Below are positions 11,429-22,744 of a DNA stretch of 64,000 nucleotides, in pieces; the first letter of the stretch is position 1; each line of letters starts with the position of its first letter. This DNA comes from Girardinichthys multiradiatus (lineage: Eukaryota > Chordata > Actinopteri > Cyprinodontiformes > Goodeidae): assembly GCF_021462225.1 (NCBI RefSeq), contig NC_061811.1, positions 5,791,663 through 5,855,662 on the forward strand. Reading direction: 5' to 3'. Both the position numbers and the translations under genes were made by a program. The notes below the pieces were generated by a model. The model did not search any database, was not told the DNA's origin, and worked only from the letters and a program-made list of their open reading frames with translations.

Positions 11429-11534
11429 AATCATGTGGGAAAAGCCTCCTATACATATAATGCCCCGCAGCAAAAAGAAGTCTCGTGTACTTCTCAGTCA
11501 AGCAGAATCAGGAATCCATGACCTGTCCACCCAG
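11429..11534 (+). other. Candidate exon in small ORF
   Basis: A pyrimidine-rich tract ending in CAG (11409-11428) looks like a 3' splice site, and CCACCCAG/GTAGCG at 11534/11535 looks like a 5' splice site. Between them one frame is open from ATG 11431 and includes a basic SKKKSR stretch; read without splicing, the frame from 11400 stays open to a stop at 11634-11636. I do not recognise the peptide. It is listed because it is one of few stretches here with both splice signals; chance occurrence is quite possible. Confidence 0.25.
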
Positions 11535-11854
11535 GTAGCGGCACACCCCCAGAATCCCCAGCACCCAGTCAGCGAGAGCAATGAAGCAGCCCCGTCCACA
11601 ATCAGATCCAACCTGCGATTGCAGCTTCGTGCATGAAGTAGAACTATTAGCCGATTAGCACAGGTGAGGGATTACACAGCCTCAACTTTAAGCTCAATAC
11701 CTCCAACTCTGACTCACAAAACTGGCAGAACCGTGCCAGATTGTTTTGTTTTTTCTTCACCGCACTCCATCAAACCGCCACTTCCTTTTAAAATGAAAAG
11801 AGGAAACGAGCATGATTACACGGCCAAGTTCAAGGCGTGACTTTGCGTACTCAG

Positions 11855-11862
11855 TGACGTCA
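11855..11862. promoter_or_regulatory. CRE palindrome (CREB/ATF site)
   Basis: Perfect TGACGTCA inside a GC-richer stretch (11820-11885, with GGGAGGGGCC just downstream). This fits a promoter-proximal cAMP-response element, but no transcript start can be assigned from sequence. Confidence 0.35.
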
Positions 11863-11891
11863 GGACGGGAGGGGCCGAAGAAAGAGAGAAA

Positions 11892-12618
11892 CAACTTTTC
11901 CCTACATTTTGTTGCATTACAAACACAAATTTTAACGTATTTTATTAGGATTTTATATGATAAACCAATACTAAGTAGTGCATAATTGTGCAGTAGAAGG
12001 CAAATAATACATGGTTTTCACTTAATTTAAACAAATAAGAAACTGAATAGTGTGACATGCATTTAAATTCAGCCTCCCTGAGCCAATATTTCATTAAACC
12101 ACAATTAGCTGCAACCACAGCTGCAGATGTCTTTACCAGCTTTGCATATGTAGAGGCTGAAGTTTTTGCCAGTTCTTTTTGCAAAAATAGTTCAAGCTCA
12201 GTCAGACTGGATGGGGAGCCTCTGTGAATGTCAGTTTTCAAGTCCTCACTTGCATTCTCAATTATATTTAGGTCTGGACTTTGACTGGGCCATTCTACCA
12301 TATATAATGCCTTGATCTAAGTCATTTATTTGTAGCTCTGGCTCTATGATGAGGATCGTTGTCCGGTTGGAAGGTGAACGTCCAACCCAGTTCCAAGTGT
12401 TCTGGAGTCTTTAACAGGTTACCTTTCAGGATTTTTCTGAATTTAACTAAATGGATCTTCTCATCCACTCTGACTTGTTGTGTTTTCATGTGTTCAGGAT
12501 GTTGTGTGGTGTTAGTTTTCCTCCACACAAAGCCTTTTGCATATGTTGGGACCCAGCTATGGATTTCAACAATAAACTCCGGAACAGACTTTTCTGGAAC
12601 TTTCAAAATAAATTGCAT
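11892..12618 (-). pseudogene. Tc1-like transposase fossil, family A, 3' half
   Basis: Minus-strand remains of a Tc1-like element. Recognisable pieces are VWRKTN (near 12530), the catalytic block FTFQPDNDP (near 12370) and WPSQSPDLNIIEN (near 12270). The glycine-rich block expected between them has been lost. The end near 11892-11990 is the long subterminal repeat of the family (TTTTATTAGGATTTTATATG), also seen at 36960 and 17930. Frames change several times and the 5' half is missing. Confidence 0.8.
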
Positions 12619-12639
12619 TTAACTGACTTCCAGCAACTG

Positions 12640-13230
12640 AGGAAAAGGGGGTAGCAGCAGACTTCCCATGACGCCTCTGTCTGAATAAGAGCACCCTCTC
12701 TCCAACAAAACGACCTCTTCCACACCGGTGTTCATCGGGATAGGAGGGGAACAAAGTGCGCTAATGTCTTTTGCTGGCAAAAAGACAAACTCTTCAAACT
12801 GGATCCAAGAGTGTCATAAGATCACGTGATCATATGCACAAGTTAAGAATGAGTGAAGCACTGTTTGTGTACCCGGTGATTTCATTCATAAAGAGGGGAA
12901 ATTAAGGTATAAGCATTGCTGACTTTCTCTCCAAGCCCTGCAGAAGCAAACGGTGTTCGAGAGAAGCCCCTGCAAAGACGCGGTCTCCCAGTCTGGAAGG
13001 AAGACAGCAGAGACCTTGTTAACCCGTGTGGTCAGCGGACAGGACGGGCCGCCCAGCTACAGCTCCGGAGGTAACCCTTTTGTTCACAGAGCGAACGCAC
13101 CTTCAAACCCCCGCGAAGCTACTGAGATTAGCTGAAAGCTAACCGCTTGTTGACTGTGGACGTTTCTTCAAACTTCGTCCCTTGGACAACATTTCCTCAC
13201 CATGGTCAGAGGTTAGGTTTGGGCAGAATA
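12640..13230 (+). promoter_or_regulatory. Candidate host promoter or 5' exon region
   Basis: GC- and CpG-richer than its surroundings, with a GATCACGTGATC palindrome (12820-12831, E-box core) and, at 13199-13215, CACCATGGTCAGAG followed by GTTAGG, which reads as a Kozak-type start and a 5' splice site. It matches no mobile element I recognise. With the CRE at 11855 it may be the promoter of a host gene whose body lies elsewhere or that has decayed. Low confidence. Confidence 0.3.
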
Positions 13231-13589
13231 ACAGTTAGGTTGAAATGATCTGAACGTTTTCTTTCTATGAAGTTTGGTTTTGTTTGTGTGAAACTCAGCT
13301 ATCTTAGTGCTAGCAGGCTATCTGCAGCACACATGTCCTGTTTGTGTTCTGTGTTTGTGTTTTTAAAGTTAAGTCAAACTTTTCTTGAAGGGTGATTTTA
13401 TACACAGAAGATTGCGCATAACGCGCCGTCCGCGCTTATGCATTTTAACCCTTATATTAACCGAGGTATTTTAAAGGTATGTGTTTGTTTCTGGTGCTAA
13501 GCTATTAGCTTCTTTTGTTAGCTCAACGCTAACCGGTAAGAACACGTGCTTGCTGCTACAGAATATTTAACAGAAAGGTTGTTAGTTTC

Positions 13590-14302
13590 AAGCTAGTGAA
13601 TAATAGTCCCTAAACATTATTTCACTAAATCTGATAACTAAGTAAACATCATCAAGCCCCATTTCTCCAGAAAGATTTGGCTCTTTCCAAAATATTCCCT
13701 TAATAATATTTCTTCAAATATTATTTCAATAAATAAAGGCAGCTAATGAGACACTGTTGAGAATTAGTCATCCAGAAGGTTGGTTTTATTCAGCAGATCA
13801 TTAATTAAAACATTATTTTATTAAAATATTTTACCTGATCTTGCATTGTGAATGGTTGTCTAAACGTTTGCTGATTATTGCCTAAGTTGGTTCCACTCTT
13901 TTGGTCATGGTTTTCAATCATCTTTAATCAACTTGTTTATATTGTACATAGCCCATTAGTCTTCATTATTCTTTAATTCTGCTTGGTAGTTTAGTTGGAT
14001 TGTTTTAGCAAAGTAAAGAGTTTGTTGATTGAAATACGTTTGACTTTGAGTTGACTTATTTTTGTTAATAAATTCTTGTATTTTAAGAAATTGTGTGAAT
14101 TCATTCCATATATGTGCAGAGTTTATGCTGTTCAATAATGTCAGAGCTTGTCTCACACCTTTCTATTTTGTCCTAATACCATCTCCTTAACGGGGCTGGT
14201 ATTCACAGGACAACCCTTAACAGACCAAAATATTATTAGATAAAATATTAAAATATTAATGTTAAATATTAAATAATATTCTCAGATTCATAATCACAAC
14301 AC
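13590..14302 (+). repeat. LTR-like AT-rich repeat, unclassified
   Basis: AT-rich block with AATAAA signals (about 13728 and 14068) ending in ...AATCACAACA. Its tail composition resembles the LTR-like repeat at 40835-41171, but the two do not align convincingly by eye. Boundaries are guesses. Confidence 0.3.
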
Positions 14303-14319
14303 ATATATTCAAAAGAGTT

Positions 14320-15000
14320 CAATTTTGGTCTCATCTGAGATGCGCACCTCCGTCCGAATGTTTGCTGTGTCTCCTACATGGTGTGGCAATCTGCAAACAA
14401 GACGTCTGATGGTTCTTGTTTAATAATGTCGTTTTTCATGCCCCTCTTGGATGGCCATATTGTGGTAGGTTTACAGTTGTGCCATCCTCTCTCTATGTTC
14501 AAGGATGGAGTGGGAGATGGATGGTGGTTTTCAGGGCACATCCCACTGTGCAGAGACCTCAGGGTGGAGCCACAGTACATGTAAATGGTAAATGGCCTGT
14601 ACTTGTATAGCGCTTTATCAAGTCCCCAGAGACCCCAAAGAGCTTCACACTACATTCAGTCATTCACCCATTCATACACACATTCACACACTGACAGTGG
14701 TAAGTTTGATGAACAGAGCTCTGTGAGATGTTCAAAGCTTGGGAAGTTGTTTTAGGACCTAACCCTGCTTTAAACCTCTCCACAAATCTCTCCCTGACCT
14801 GTCTGCTGTGTTCCTTGGTCTTTATGATGGAATTTGTTCTCTAATTTTCTCTAACAAACCTCTGAAGTCTTCACAGAACAGCTGCATTTTTATGATGTCA
14901 ACTGGTTTCAGAATGCAAGGGGCTGAATATGCCTGCACACTGCACTTTTCAAAATGTTATTTGTTAATCGTTTTGAAAATTATATATCATTTTAAGAATA
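14320..15000 (-). pseudogene. Tc1-like family A fossil, 5' half, with insertion
   Basis: The plus strand shows the complement of the family's N-terminal coding region: TTTGGTCTCATCTGA (14325), GTTTGCTGTGTCTCCTACATGG (14358), GGTTTACAGTTGTGCCAT (14467) and GAACAGAGCTCTGTGAGATG (14712). The order matches the copy at 37300-37700. It is split by foreign sequence at 14500-14704. No frame survives. Confidence 0.7.
14500..14704. repeat. Insertion inside Tc1 fossil; dispersed repeat copy 2
   Basis: The first 85 bases equal the repeat at 7408-7499. The remainder (TGTATAGCGCTTTATC, then CATTCA-rich sequence) resembles a retroposon 3' end widespread in fish. It interrupts the Tc1 fossil between its 14499 and 14705 landmarks. 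Confidence 0.55.
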
Positions 15001-15009
15001 GGGAATAGA

Positions 15010-15170
15010 AGAACAGAAATATCCTTTATTGTCCCACAATGGGGAAATTCAGGTGTATCAGCAGCAAAGTAAAAAGCAGAGTAAGTAGTTGCCTGTACAA
15101 TAAAAGAAAATAAAATTTTACAACATAAAGAAACAGAGATATTTTACAGTTATTAAAAAAGCCATACTCA
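15010..15170 (-). repeat. LINE/SINE 3' tail fragment
   Basis: On the minus strand it ends AATTTCCCCATTGTGGGACAATAAAGGATATTTC, a retroposon tail. Twenty bases (15016-15035) recur exactly, inverted, at 45502-45521 at the end of the minisatellite-coding unit. Confidence 0.55.
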
Positions 15171-15307
15171 GATTAAATGAAATTTGCAACCCAGAAGAGT
15201 GATTTAGCAATTTACAAAAAGTGCATTTGTAATTGTGTATGAGAAAAACAACAACAGACTACAAGAAAAGGTAACTGTGCCAGAAACAGCAGGGATGTAA
15301 ACAGCTT

Positions 15308-16170
15308 TGTCAGGATCTGTGCCATGTCTGTTTGTTTGGTGCTGTTTACTATGCTTAACCTCTAGATGGCGTGGAACCTGGATGAGAGGTGACAGGTGTT
15401 TTCTATTTCCCTGATTACCTGTTGAGGAATATTTAAGGAGAAGGCTGCCAGCAACTCACTGCCAGAGTGTTGCCTTTAGTGGTACAGCTTTAGCCACATT
15501 ACCTTTGTCTTGTCCTTGCCTTGACCTTTTGGTAATCAGTGTCTGTTACCTTGCAGGATTACCTGAACCTGACTTTGCCTTCTGCATTGAACTCTGCCTG
15601 GATTACCCTCTTCTGGAAAGAAGCGATCCAGCTCCATGAACAAAGACTCAAGCCTCTTGCTACTTCGTTTGATCACACCGGCTGGCAGCCTCCTGATTTC
15701 TTCGCTTCTTGGATCACCCTTCATGAACCCTGTCCACCCTCCTCCATCCACTGCACCAACTTCAGAAACTCTTGGACCAGCTAACCATCCTGGCACACCA
15801 GTATTCACCGTCCTCAGTCTCACGGGTAAACAACCCTTTGGTCTCTCCACCCCCCTCTGGTGGATCTCCCCATCTATCCAGTAAGACAGAATTATTATTT
15901 AAGAATTCAGATCCTGAGTTACTCCTTGCTTACTGTTCTGTTTATAGTTGAGAGCAAGACTTAGAGCAGCTCAAAGGAAACATGGACAGCTCATTCAAGA
16001 ATCTTCTCAGTACAGGAGAGTGCTAATGTCCTGAAGTTCTGCTGTTTCTGAGAAACTACTTATCCTACTGACTTGGAATCTGCCTGTATGACTGGAAAGA
16101 CATATTTTGTAAAGTGTCATGAGACGAATTATTTTCTGAATTGGAACTATATAAACTGAATTCTATGTAA
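15308..16170 (+). mobile_element. Composite retroposon-like unit, non-coding
   Basis: Starts with an LTR-like TGTCAGGATCTGTG and a TATTTAA motif (15430-15436), continues through CT-rich sequence with no meaningful long frame, and ends near 16110-16170 with a decayed L2-like tail (GTCATGAGACGAATT, then GGAACTATATAAACTGAATT). The LTR-like head with a LINE-like tail resembles the architecture at 41419-45525. It could also be two unrelated neighbouring fragments. Confidence 0.4.
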
Positions 16171-17904
16171 GGTCAAATTCTTTATAACTGTAAGCAATTT
16201 GGTAGTTTCTTAGCAGTTTTTTTCTTTAACTCCCTCAGACAGGGCTTAAGTTGAGGGCATTGACATTAGTGTCTGCAGCCCTTACAATGAGCATTAGGAA
16301 AGCTGTTTTGAAAGCTTAATCTGTAAAACACCCAACACCATATGAAAGCTTCAATTTGCATGATGTCTCTGGTGTGTTGGATCGTGGAGATTGTAAAGCA
16401 GATAATTTGCAATGCTGGTGTTGGTTAACTGTACTGTGTGTGATACATTTTGATAAGCTTCCAGTGGCCTTCCGACTGCTAAAAAGTACCAGGCCAAAAA
16501 CGTCGCGGGGATTACAGGCTCCTTCCAAATAAATAATGCAAGACCAGTTTTATTTGTATATACCAACAATGTAATTTAAAATAGTTTGCTGAAAATAAAG
16601 AAATACATGAAAATAGAGTAATAATGAAAATAATAATAGAAACATTTAAACATTACATAAACATGAAGTTGTAGATATGTAAATCTAAAACAAATGAATA
16701 GCTAAAACCTGATATAAAATGACGAATAAACACTTTTAAAAAATCTTTTTTGGAAGGTTTAGAGTAATAAATGAGGTTTTCAGTCTTTATTTAAAGCAGC
16801 CAATAGTTTCTGCAAATCTGAGGTTTTCAGAAAGTTTCTTACAGAGTTGAGGAGCAAACAATCCAAATTCTGCGTCATTTATTCTGGGAGCATGAATAAA
16901 AGTGTCCCTAGAATGAAGCTTCGAGAAATCCCATGTTTGATCGTTGTTTGCACAGATTTATAATTGCTGAATGACACAAAGTAGTCCCAGTCTGCCAAGT
17001 GCCAAGTAAGATCTGAAACAGGTTAGCACATCACAAGACAATCCCGCCCACTTTTCCAAAATCGTCACTGGAAAGACCTGAAGAGTTTTTTTTTTTTTTT
17101 TTAAATAGAAGTAAATATGTTAAACTCTTTTTTTAGTAATCTCTGCCATAAATGCTAAGTTAGATATGGTCCAGATATTACTGTTTAGTGAGGCGTTCAG
17201 ATCAGGTCACTTATTAATCAACATAAAACAATTCATGATGTTTGTTTTTGAGGAAATTCAAAATCTGGGAGATAAATAAATCAGATGAGAACCTTGCTAT
17301 TGACCATATAAATTATACAACTCTGGTGTCAGGTCACAGTGTAATGAAGATTAATGTTGATTCACACAAAGCTACAATAAAATAAAAGCAGTTCAGACTA
17401 TTACAAGGAACAGTTGGGTCAGTATTGTTTTGATTTAAAATTGGCTTGGCAGCAAAGATGAAGACCCTTCAAAGTTTGAACGCTGTTTGATCATAATGTT
17501 GTGTAGAAAAGGTGCAGAGTGGTCTGTCATGTTGAGAAGCTGAGCAGCAATCTTCTTTCCCTATCAGCGCTTGGGTCTCCAGAGCTACCCCACATGCACA
17601 GAACTATTTTTCTTTATTAGTTTTTTCAGTTTCTTTGGCTCACTGGGTCTGGTGCTGCTGATCCAACAGAGGCAAAAGGAATCACACTTTGCACCAAAGA
17701 CAGAAGATGCAACATCTTTCTGCAAACATAGAACAACATATGGTTCAAGAAAAAAGTCAGCCCAGCGCTTGCTTGTACTCAGTTTTGCATTTTCTGTCCA
17801 GTCTTTGGAACACTCACAAGTATCTGAAACTCCATCAGCTTCACATGTTTTCACAAGTGTGTGTGTGTGTGAGATCATGGCTTCCTTTCAAATCACAGCT
17901 ATGC
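16171..17904. other. No gene seen
   Basis: AT-rich sequence with poly-T at about 17086-17102 and a short GT run near 17859. The open frame 17571-17918 (115 codons) shows no known motif and looks like chance. Confidence 0.45.
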
Positions 17905-17985
17905 ATTATTTTATGTAGGTCTATCACATAAAATCACAATAAAATACATTGAGGTTTGTGGTTGAAATGTGAAAAAGATTAACAC
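17905..17985 (+). repeat. Tc1 family A terminal repeat fragment
   Basis: Contains TATCACATAAAATCACAATAAAATACATTGAGGTTTG and GAAATGTGAAAAAG, matching the family's right subterminal repeat at 37880-37935. Confidence 0.6.
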
Positions 17986-19234
17986 AGTAAACTGTAAAAG
18001 CCCTTCCTGCTTATCGTATTATTATTATAAAAATAAGCAAAACTTGTAGAAATCCTATTTTTTTTTAATTTGTTTTACCTCCTGTTCTGTTAGGAGGATC
18101 TAAACTTTCTTTTAGGGAAAACTGTGGATTTAAGAGGAAAGCATGTCCAGAACTAAACAAATTAAAAGTATGACTTTAATTACTACATCATGCTTAAAAA
18201 AGTGAGCTTTGTTCCTAGCAATGCAAAACATTGCTGTAATAGATGTAGATCTACCTTTTAAAATGTAACCTGATGAAATAAAAACTCAATCACAGGTTGC
18301 ACTGAGATACCAAAGCCAGTCTAAAGGAAGCTACGGCTTCAGCTCTACTGAGAGGATAAAGTAATTTACATGTTACATGGTGGGAAATGCTTTAACTGCA
18401 TTCTAACATATTCATAAATTCATTCTAACCTATCTGTATCCAACATCCATATCTGGTTTTAGTTAGATTAGATAATGAAACACCAGGAGAGGCATATTTC
18501 AGCCAAAAACAGACATTTTGGTGCTTAGTGAGAAAAGTCTAACCACATAATCAACAAAGAACCAGAGTTTCCTTTTTTGCTCACTTTAGAAAGAAAGAGG
18601 TGTTTGGATACAGAAACCCACGCGGTTCTGAACGTCTCTAATGAGGATTGGTTTTCATGCTTATGTTAAACAAAGCTCTGCACTTACTCCATATGTGCAG
18701 CTGTGAGGGGAAGAAAATAACTCATTAGATTTCAGGATATTTCTACACACTTTTAACGATAGAAAGAGAAGAACTGAGAAAAAAAGCGTTAAAAAAAGCG
18801 GTGATATATATTTAGAATTGATCTTCTCTGCTGTAAAACAGTGTATGACAGTGTCTATATGCATACTTAAATATTTCCTTGACATGCAGTGCTGGTTGTA
18901 AAAGTAAAAAAGGAACTGCCTGTTTTCACTGTGAGCTCTGATATGTAGCCAACATGGGAGCCTCTAATTTTCATGTTTCACAGCATAACATCGATCAGTT
19001 CTCCTCATGGTACAAGGCTGCCCTTGCAAAATTTTTCAGTACCGCTTTATTTGTTTTCTTCTTTCAACTTTTTAGTGATTAAACTTGTAAATCTCTCTTT
19101 AATACACTATCACTGTGTAATTAAATGACAAACAAAACATTCAATGTGTTAAACAAGCTAAAGATCCAAACACATTGGTTTGCTTTTTGTAATAAGGCAC
19201 CTTTTATATTTGACACAAAGGCCTTTATTAATAA
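17986..19234. other. No gene seen
   Basis: Plain AT-rich sequence. I found no repeats, RNA genes or credible frames. Confidence 0.45.
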
Positions 19235-19700
19235 AACAACAGCTGTATTATCATGCTGAATACTTGTGAAAGAAAGAGTTGCTCTCTGGAGATCCATGAA
19301 TTCCTGTGTGGAAAGGATGGCACCTGTACAATAAATCCAGTTGTGAAATTTCTGCGTTGCTAAACATTACATAATCAACTGTTAGTGGTTTTATAACAAA
19401 GTTGAAACCTTTGGAAACCACAGCAACAGGCCCACAAAGTGGTAGGCCATGTAAGCTGGTCAGTGGAGGCGCATAATCTGCAGAGGTGACCATTGTTCTG
19501 TAGAGTTAGTACGTCTAGAGCCAAACCTCATGTGGCCTTCAGAACAGTGCTTAGAGAACTTCAGGGAATGGGTTTCTAAAGCCGAGTCGCTGCATCCAAG
19601 CCTTAAGTGCAAAGCGTCGGATGCAGTGGTGCATAGCATGTTGCCACTGGACTCTAGAGCAGAAAATGTATTTTCTGGGGTTTCTTAGACACAATGCAGT
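19235..19700 (+). pseudogene. Tc1-like family B transposase fossil, N-terminal part
   Basis: Decayed plus-strand remains of the N-terminal, DNA-binding half of a second Tc1-like family. Landmarks are CTTGTGAAAGAAAGAGTTGC (19262), AATCCAGTTGTGAAATTTC (19336), AGTGGTAGGCCATGTAAG (19438), CTCATGTGGCCTTCAGAAC (19527), GGAATGGGTTTCTAAAGCCG (19564) and GCAAAGCGTCGGATGCAGTGG (19610). The catalytic half is absent. No frame remains open. Confidence 0.75.
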
Positions 19701-19734
19701 CAGACTCTTGCTGCTGTAATTGTTTCATCTTTCA

Positions 19735-21459
19735 TTTATTATTTCCCTTTTCATTTAATTTTCTGATCTTTTCTAAATCGTTTCTTAACCCGAGCTAAAT
19801 GGTTTCAGTGCCTAGATCAGGCAAAACAAGCAGAATTGAGACTAAAAGAGGCTGAAGTACTGCACACCAAATAAACTACAACTTTGAGGACAAACATTTG
19901 TTACTACTTGCTTTATTTTTAGTGCCTGCTTCATAAAACAAATATTTGGTCAGATTCTAACAACATTTTATGTTTTTTTTCTGCGTGACATATTTAAACC
20001 AGCAGAATTATTTCCAATACAGTTAGGGTCTTCAATGGATGGTGTTAATACGCGTACAACAAAACTAAGCCAGTAAATAAATGCTCTGCATCCCTTTTAT
20101 CTGCTTTGTGAGCTCAGTACAAACAACAAAACAATCTAGCAGATGAGGCTTTTATTAGTGTAGTTACAGCTCCGAACATCTCGTCATGTTTACAACTTAT
20201 TGCATCATCTTCTAGATTTGGTGTCAAACTGGCAGATTTCTCTGTCGTATTTCTGTGTTGGATGATGACTCAATTCTTTAGTCCATTAAGTGAAAGTGGC
20301 TCCTTACTATGCTTGTGATTTGTTGATTTGTGTTTGGTTACTGAGAGCTACTGCTTTGGTGGTCTGAGGATCAGAGAAGTTCTTATTAAAACTTGTAAAA
20401 AATTGTTGTCTAATAACTTTTCATCTTTTGACTCTTTGACTTGACAATTTAGTTCTTAATCTTAAAATGAACAGTAAAAAAGAAACATCTCCATCAATAT
20501 AATGACCTAGAAGGTCATCCAGTTTTTTCTGTGATGTGAAAGGACATTCCTTACCAGGTCCTTCTGAAACAGAAGTCATTTTCCACCCGCTGAAGGAATC
20601 GATGAACTCAGCTGAGTTGGGGTCAGTGAAGTAGTTAAGTTCAGCTCAGTCATATAAAAAGTGTGGGTCTGTTCTTTATTAAGTTTTGCAGGCTCTACTG
20701 ATGTTGGCTACGGATTGAAAGATCCACTCACTGCTTTCATCTGCAGACTGTCCTTTGGCCTGAAGACCTCTTCTGAAAAACGGTCATTCCTCCATGAAAA
20801 CATGGACCGCTCAGGCTTATAAACGCATTTTACCTGGTGAAGCTGGAGATATGGAAAACTATTTTAGAAATGATTTTAAGTTGCTGTATAAATGGTTTGG
20901 CTCAAACTTATTTTTCTGATTTGCTAAAAGAAAAGTAAAAATAGATCTTTTTTTTCCTGGCCTTTATCTGAACTTTGGTTATTTAATGTAATTAATCTGT
21001 TTTTAAACTTTAATGAGGTTTATATTTGGTTGTATTACATTTTAAAATAAATCTTAATTTATTATTAAGATTTAGTTATATTTTTCTGTCTTTTTATTCC
21101 AGTTTGTAGCTCTATTGTAGATTTCATCCTACATTAAATATATTTTTGTTCTGATTTGATTTACATTTTGTAAGCTTTTTTGCTTTGTTTTGGACTTTGC
21201 TCATGTTTGTTAATGTTTTGCAGGTGGTGCTTCAGTTTATTTTTTTATGTTTTGTTTCTTACTTGTTCTGTGTATGGTGTATTTTATAATCTGTTACATT
21301 TGCCAGATTTTCTTTTCATTAGATTGTCTTTGGATTTCTGTTGGGCTCATTCATGTTCTTGATACCACTACCTGTCATAGTCAATTTGTAATGAGCTCCA
21401 CCTGGTCCACCTCCTTCAAACAATCACTCTTATTGCTCTCATTTGTGCCATCCCCCTTA
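19735..21459. other. No gene seen; possible LTR 5' part near 21130-21445
   Basis: Mostly AT-rich sequence without features. The last 300 bases are T-rich with CACCTGGTCCACCTCC, reminiscent of U3 sequence, and may belong with the LTR-like 3' end at 22745-22962, split by the unit between them. Confidence 0.35.
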
Positions 21460-22170
21460 TTCAATTCAATTCAATTCAAAGATACTTTATTGATCCCCGA
21501 GGGGAAATTAGAATTCCAGTACAACCCATCCAAACAGACATCATGACACAAGACAAGGGGGGACGGGTGACCGAGGCTTTGCTGCCCACTCACAGGCGCT
21601 ACCCTTGTTAGATGAGAAAAGAGGCCACATTAGGTAAGTAGAGGGGAAAAAAATCATATTTCACACTTTATCCTTAGCAGGATACAGTTTGAGATTGCAA
21701 AAAACCTCAGAACAAAGAAGCAGCAAGTTGACAAAACAACATCATGCTGGGAACGGTGAAGGTGGTGTGAGGGGGTGCATATGTGTATCTTGAGGATGTG
21801 TGTGTGTGTAAGTGAGTGTGTGCAGTAAGTCCACGAAGCACTGACACAGAGGCCATTGTCCTCGATGGTACGTTGGAAGGTCCATCAACTGGCCACAAAG
21901 TTCTGAGCAGGTCCACAGATGTCCTCAGGGAAGGGAGGGGGCAGATGGTGCAGAGTGTCATTTTACATAACTTCCAGGAGAAGTTGAAGATAGCCAGCCA
22001 TCAAGGCCGTGCAGGGGAGCCAGATTCAGAAAAACAATAATTATTTGGGTTAGGCTGACTCTTAATTTTCCGTCAGCTTTGAGAGTCTCGCTGGTGCTTC
22101 TCAAAGGTGAATCCAAACAGCCAAATTCCTGGTCTTTTACCAGATCCGAGCAAACAACTTTCTCCAAGAT

Positions 22171-22449
22171 TTATCCCATTTCACCCCTGAGTCCAGGAAC
22201 CGCAACCTGCCTGCGATCCTGTATAAGGATCACATCCAGTCTGCGATTCAGCTCACGTAACATCTCAGTCTGAGTGTTGATCACTCTGAAGATCCCATCA
22301 TACATGCCAGGTAGCCTCACAATGGCCAGAACAGCTGCTGACATTCTCCGAATTTCTCGATATGCCAGGTAACCGCTGACTCCAAAAAGCAGAAATCCTG
22401 ATATCAAACATCCAATTATATACACATCTTCCACATCCTCAACTGACAT
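22171..22449 (-). CDS. Small ORF B: predicted single-pass membrane peptide
   Basis: The frame from the ATG at 22449 encodes 92 residues; the same frame is open further upstream to 22542, but the internal ATG follows an acidic start (MSVEDVEDV) and overlaps ORF A's stop. Residues 10-28 (from YIIGCLISGF) form one clear membrane segment, followed by positively charged YREIRR, giving a likely N-out, C-in topology. Residues 53-78 (IFRVINTQTEMLRELNRRL region) look amphipathic and coiled-coil-like. No homologue is recognised. It may be a membrane-anchored oligomerising peptide encoded by a mobile unit, or a fortuitous frame. Confidence 0.35.
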   Translation of the reverse strand: MSVEDVEDVYIIGCLISGFLLFGVSGYLAYREIRRMSAAVLAIVRLPGMYDGIFRVINTQTEMLRELNRRLDVILIQDRRQVAVPGLRGEMG

Positions 22450-22714
22450 TATCGACAAACACACAATCCTCCACTTCTGCCAGGAGTCCATTGTGTAGCC
22501 AGAGAAAAACGTCCAGCCCGGACAAGTTGGGCTCTCCTTCACCCTGGCTTCTCATCGAGAAAATTTGATCTATTGCATTGAGAGACCAGCTGACCAAATC
22601 CATAACTAAGAATTTGGAAGATATGCAAGAAGAGGCTCCAAAGACAAGATACAGAGCTGAAGCAGGGCAGATATGGGAGGGGGTGGGAGACAGAGAAAAA
22701 GCGTCCTCTTCCAC
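22439..22714 (-). CDS. Small ORF A of retroposon-like unit, unknown function
   Basis: A 91-residue minus-strand frame. Residues 20-45 are hydrophobic (ALYLVFGASSC, then KFLVMDLVSW) and the C-terminus is acidic (LLAEVEDCVFVDN). No known domain is recognised. Its stop TGA lies 11 bases beyond the A of the ATG of ORF B (ATGTCAGTTGA at 22449-22439), so the two frames overlap in a way that would allow termination-reinitiation. Alternatively A and B were once a single frame separated by a shift. Translation is not proven. A longer upstream frame (22606-22821) was rejected because it runs into LTR-like sequence. Confidence 0.3.
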   Translation of the reverse strand: MEEDAFSLSPTPSHICPASALYLVFGASSCISSKFLVMDLVSWSLNAIDQIFSMRSQGEGEPNLSGLDVFLWLHNGLLAEVEDCVFVDNVS

Positions 22715-22744
22715 CGAGAGCAGAAAGTACTCCTCACTGGTTCT

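Larger units (their letters stand above)
21460..22740 (-). mobile_element. Retroposon-like unit with two overlapping small ORFs
   Basis: On the minus strand the unit ends in GGGGATCAATAAAGTATC followed by (TTGAA)n-type repeats (21460-21485), the hallmark of a LINE-mobilised 3' end. Upstream lie two overlapping small ORFs and about 700 bp of untranslated sequence. No reverse transcriptase is present, so movement would depend on a partner LINE. The right end is placed where LTR-like sequence resumes (about 22745), which suggests insertion into an LTR. Family unknown. Confidence 0.5.

Noticed and set aside
20503..20517. TGACCT-AGA-AGGTCA everted repeat, nuclear-receptor-like
   Set aside because: A single short palindrome with no promoter context; expected by chance in 64 kb.
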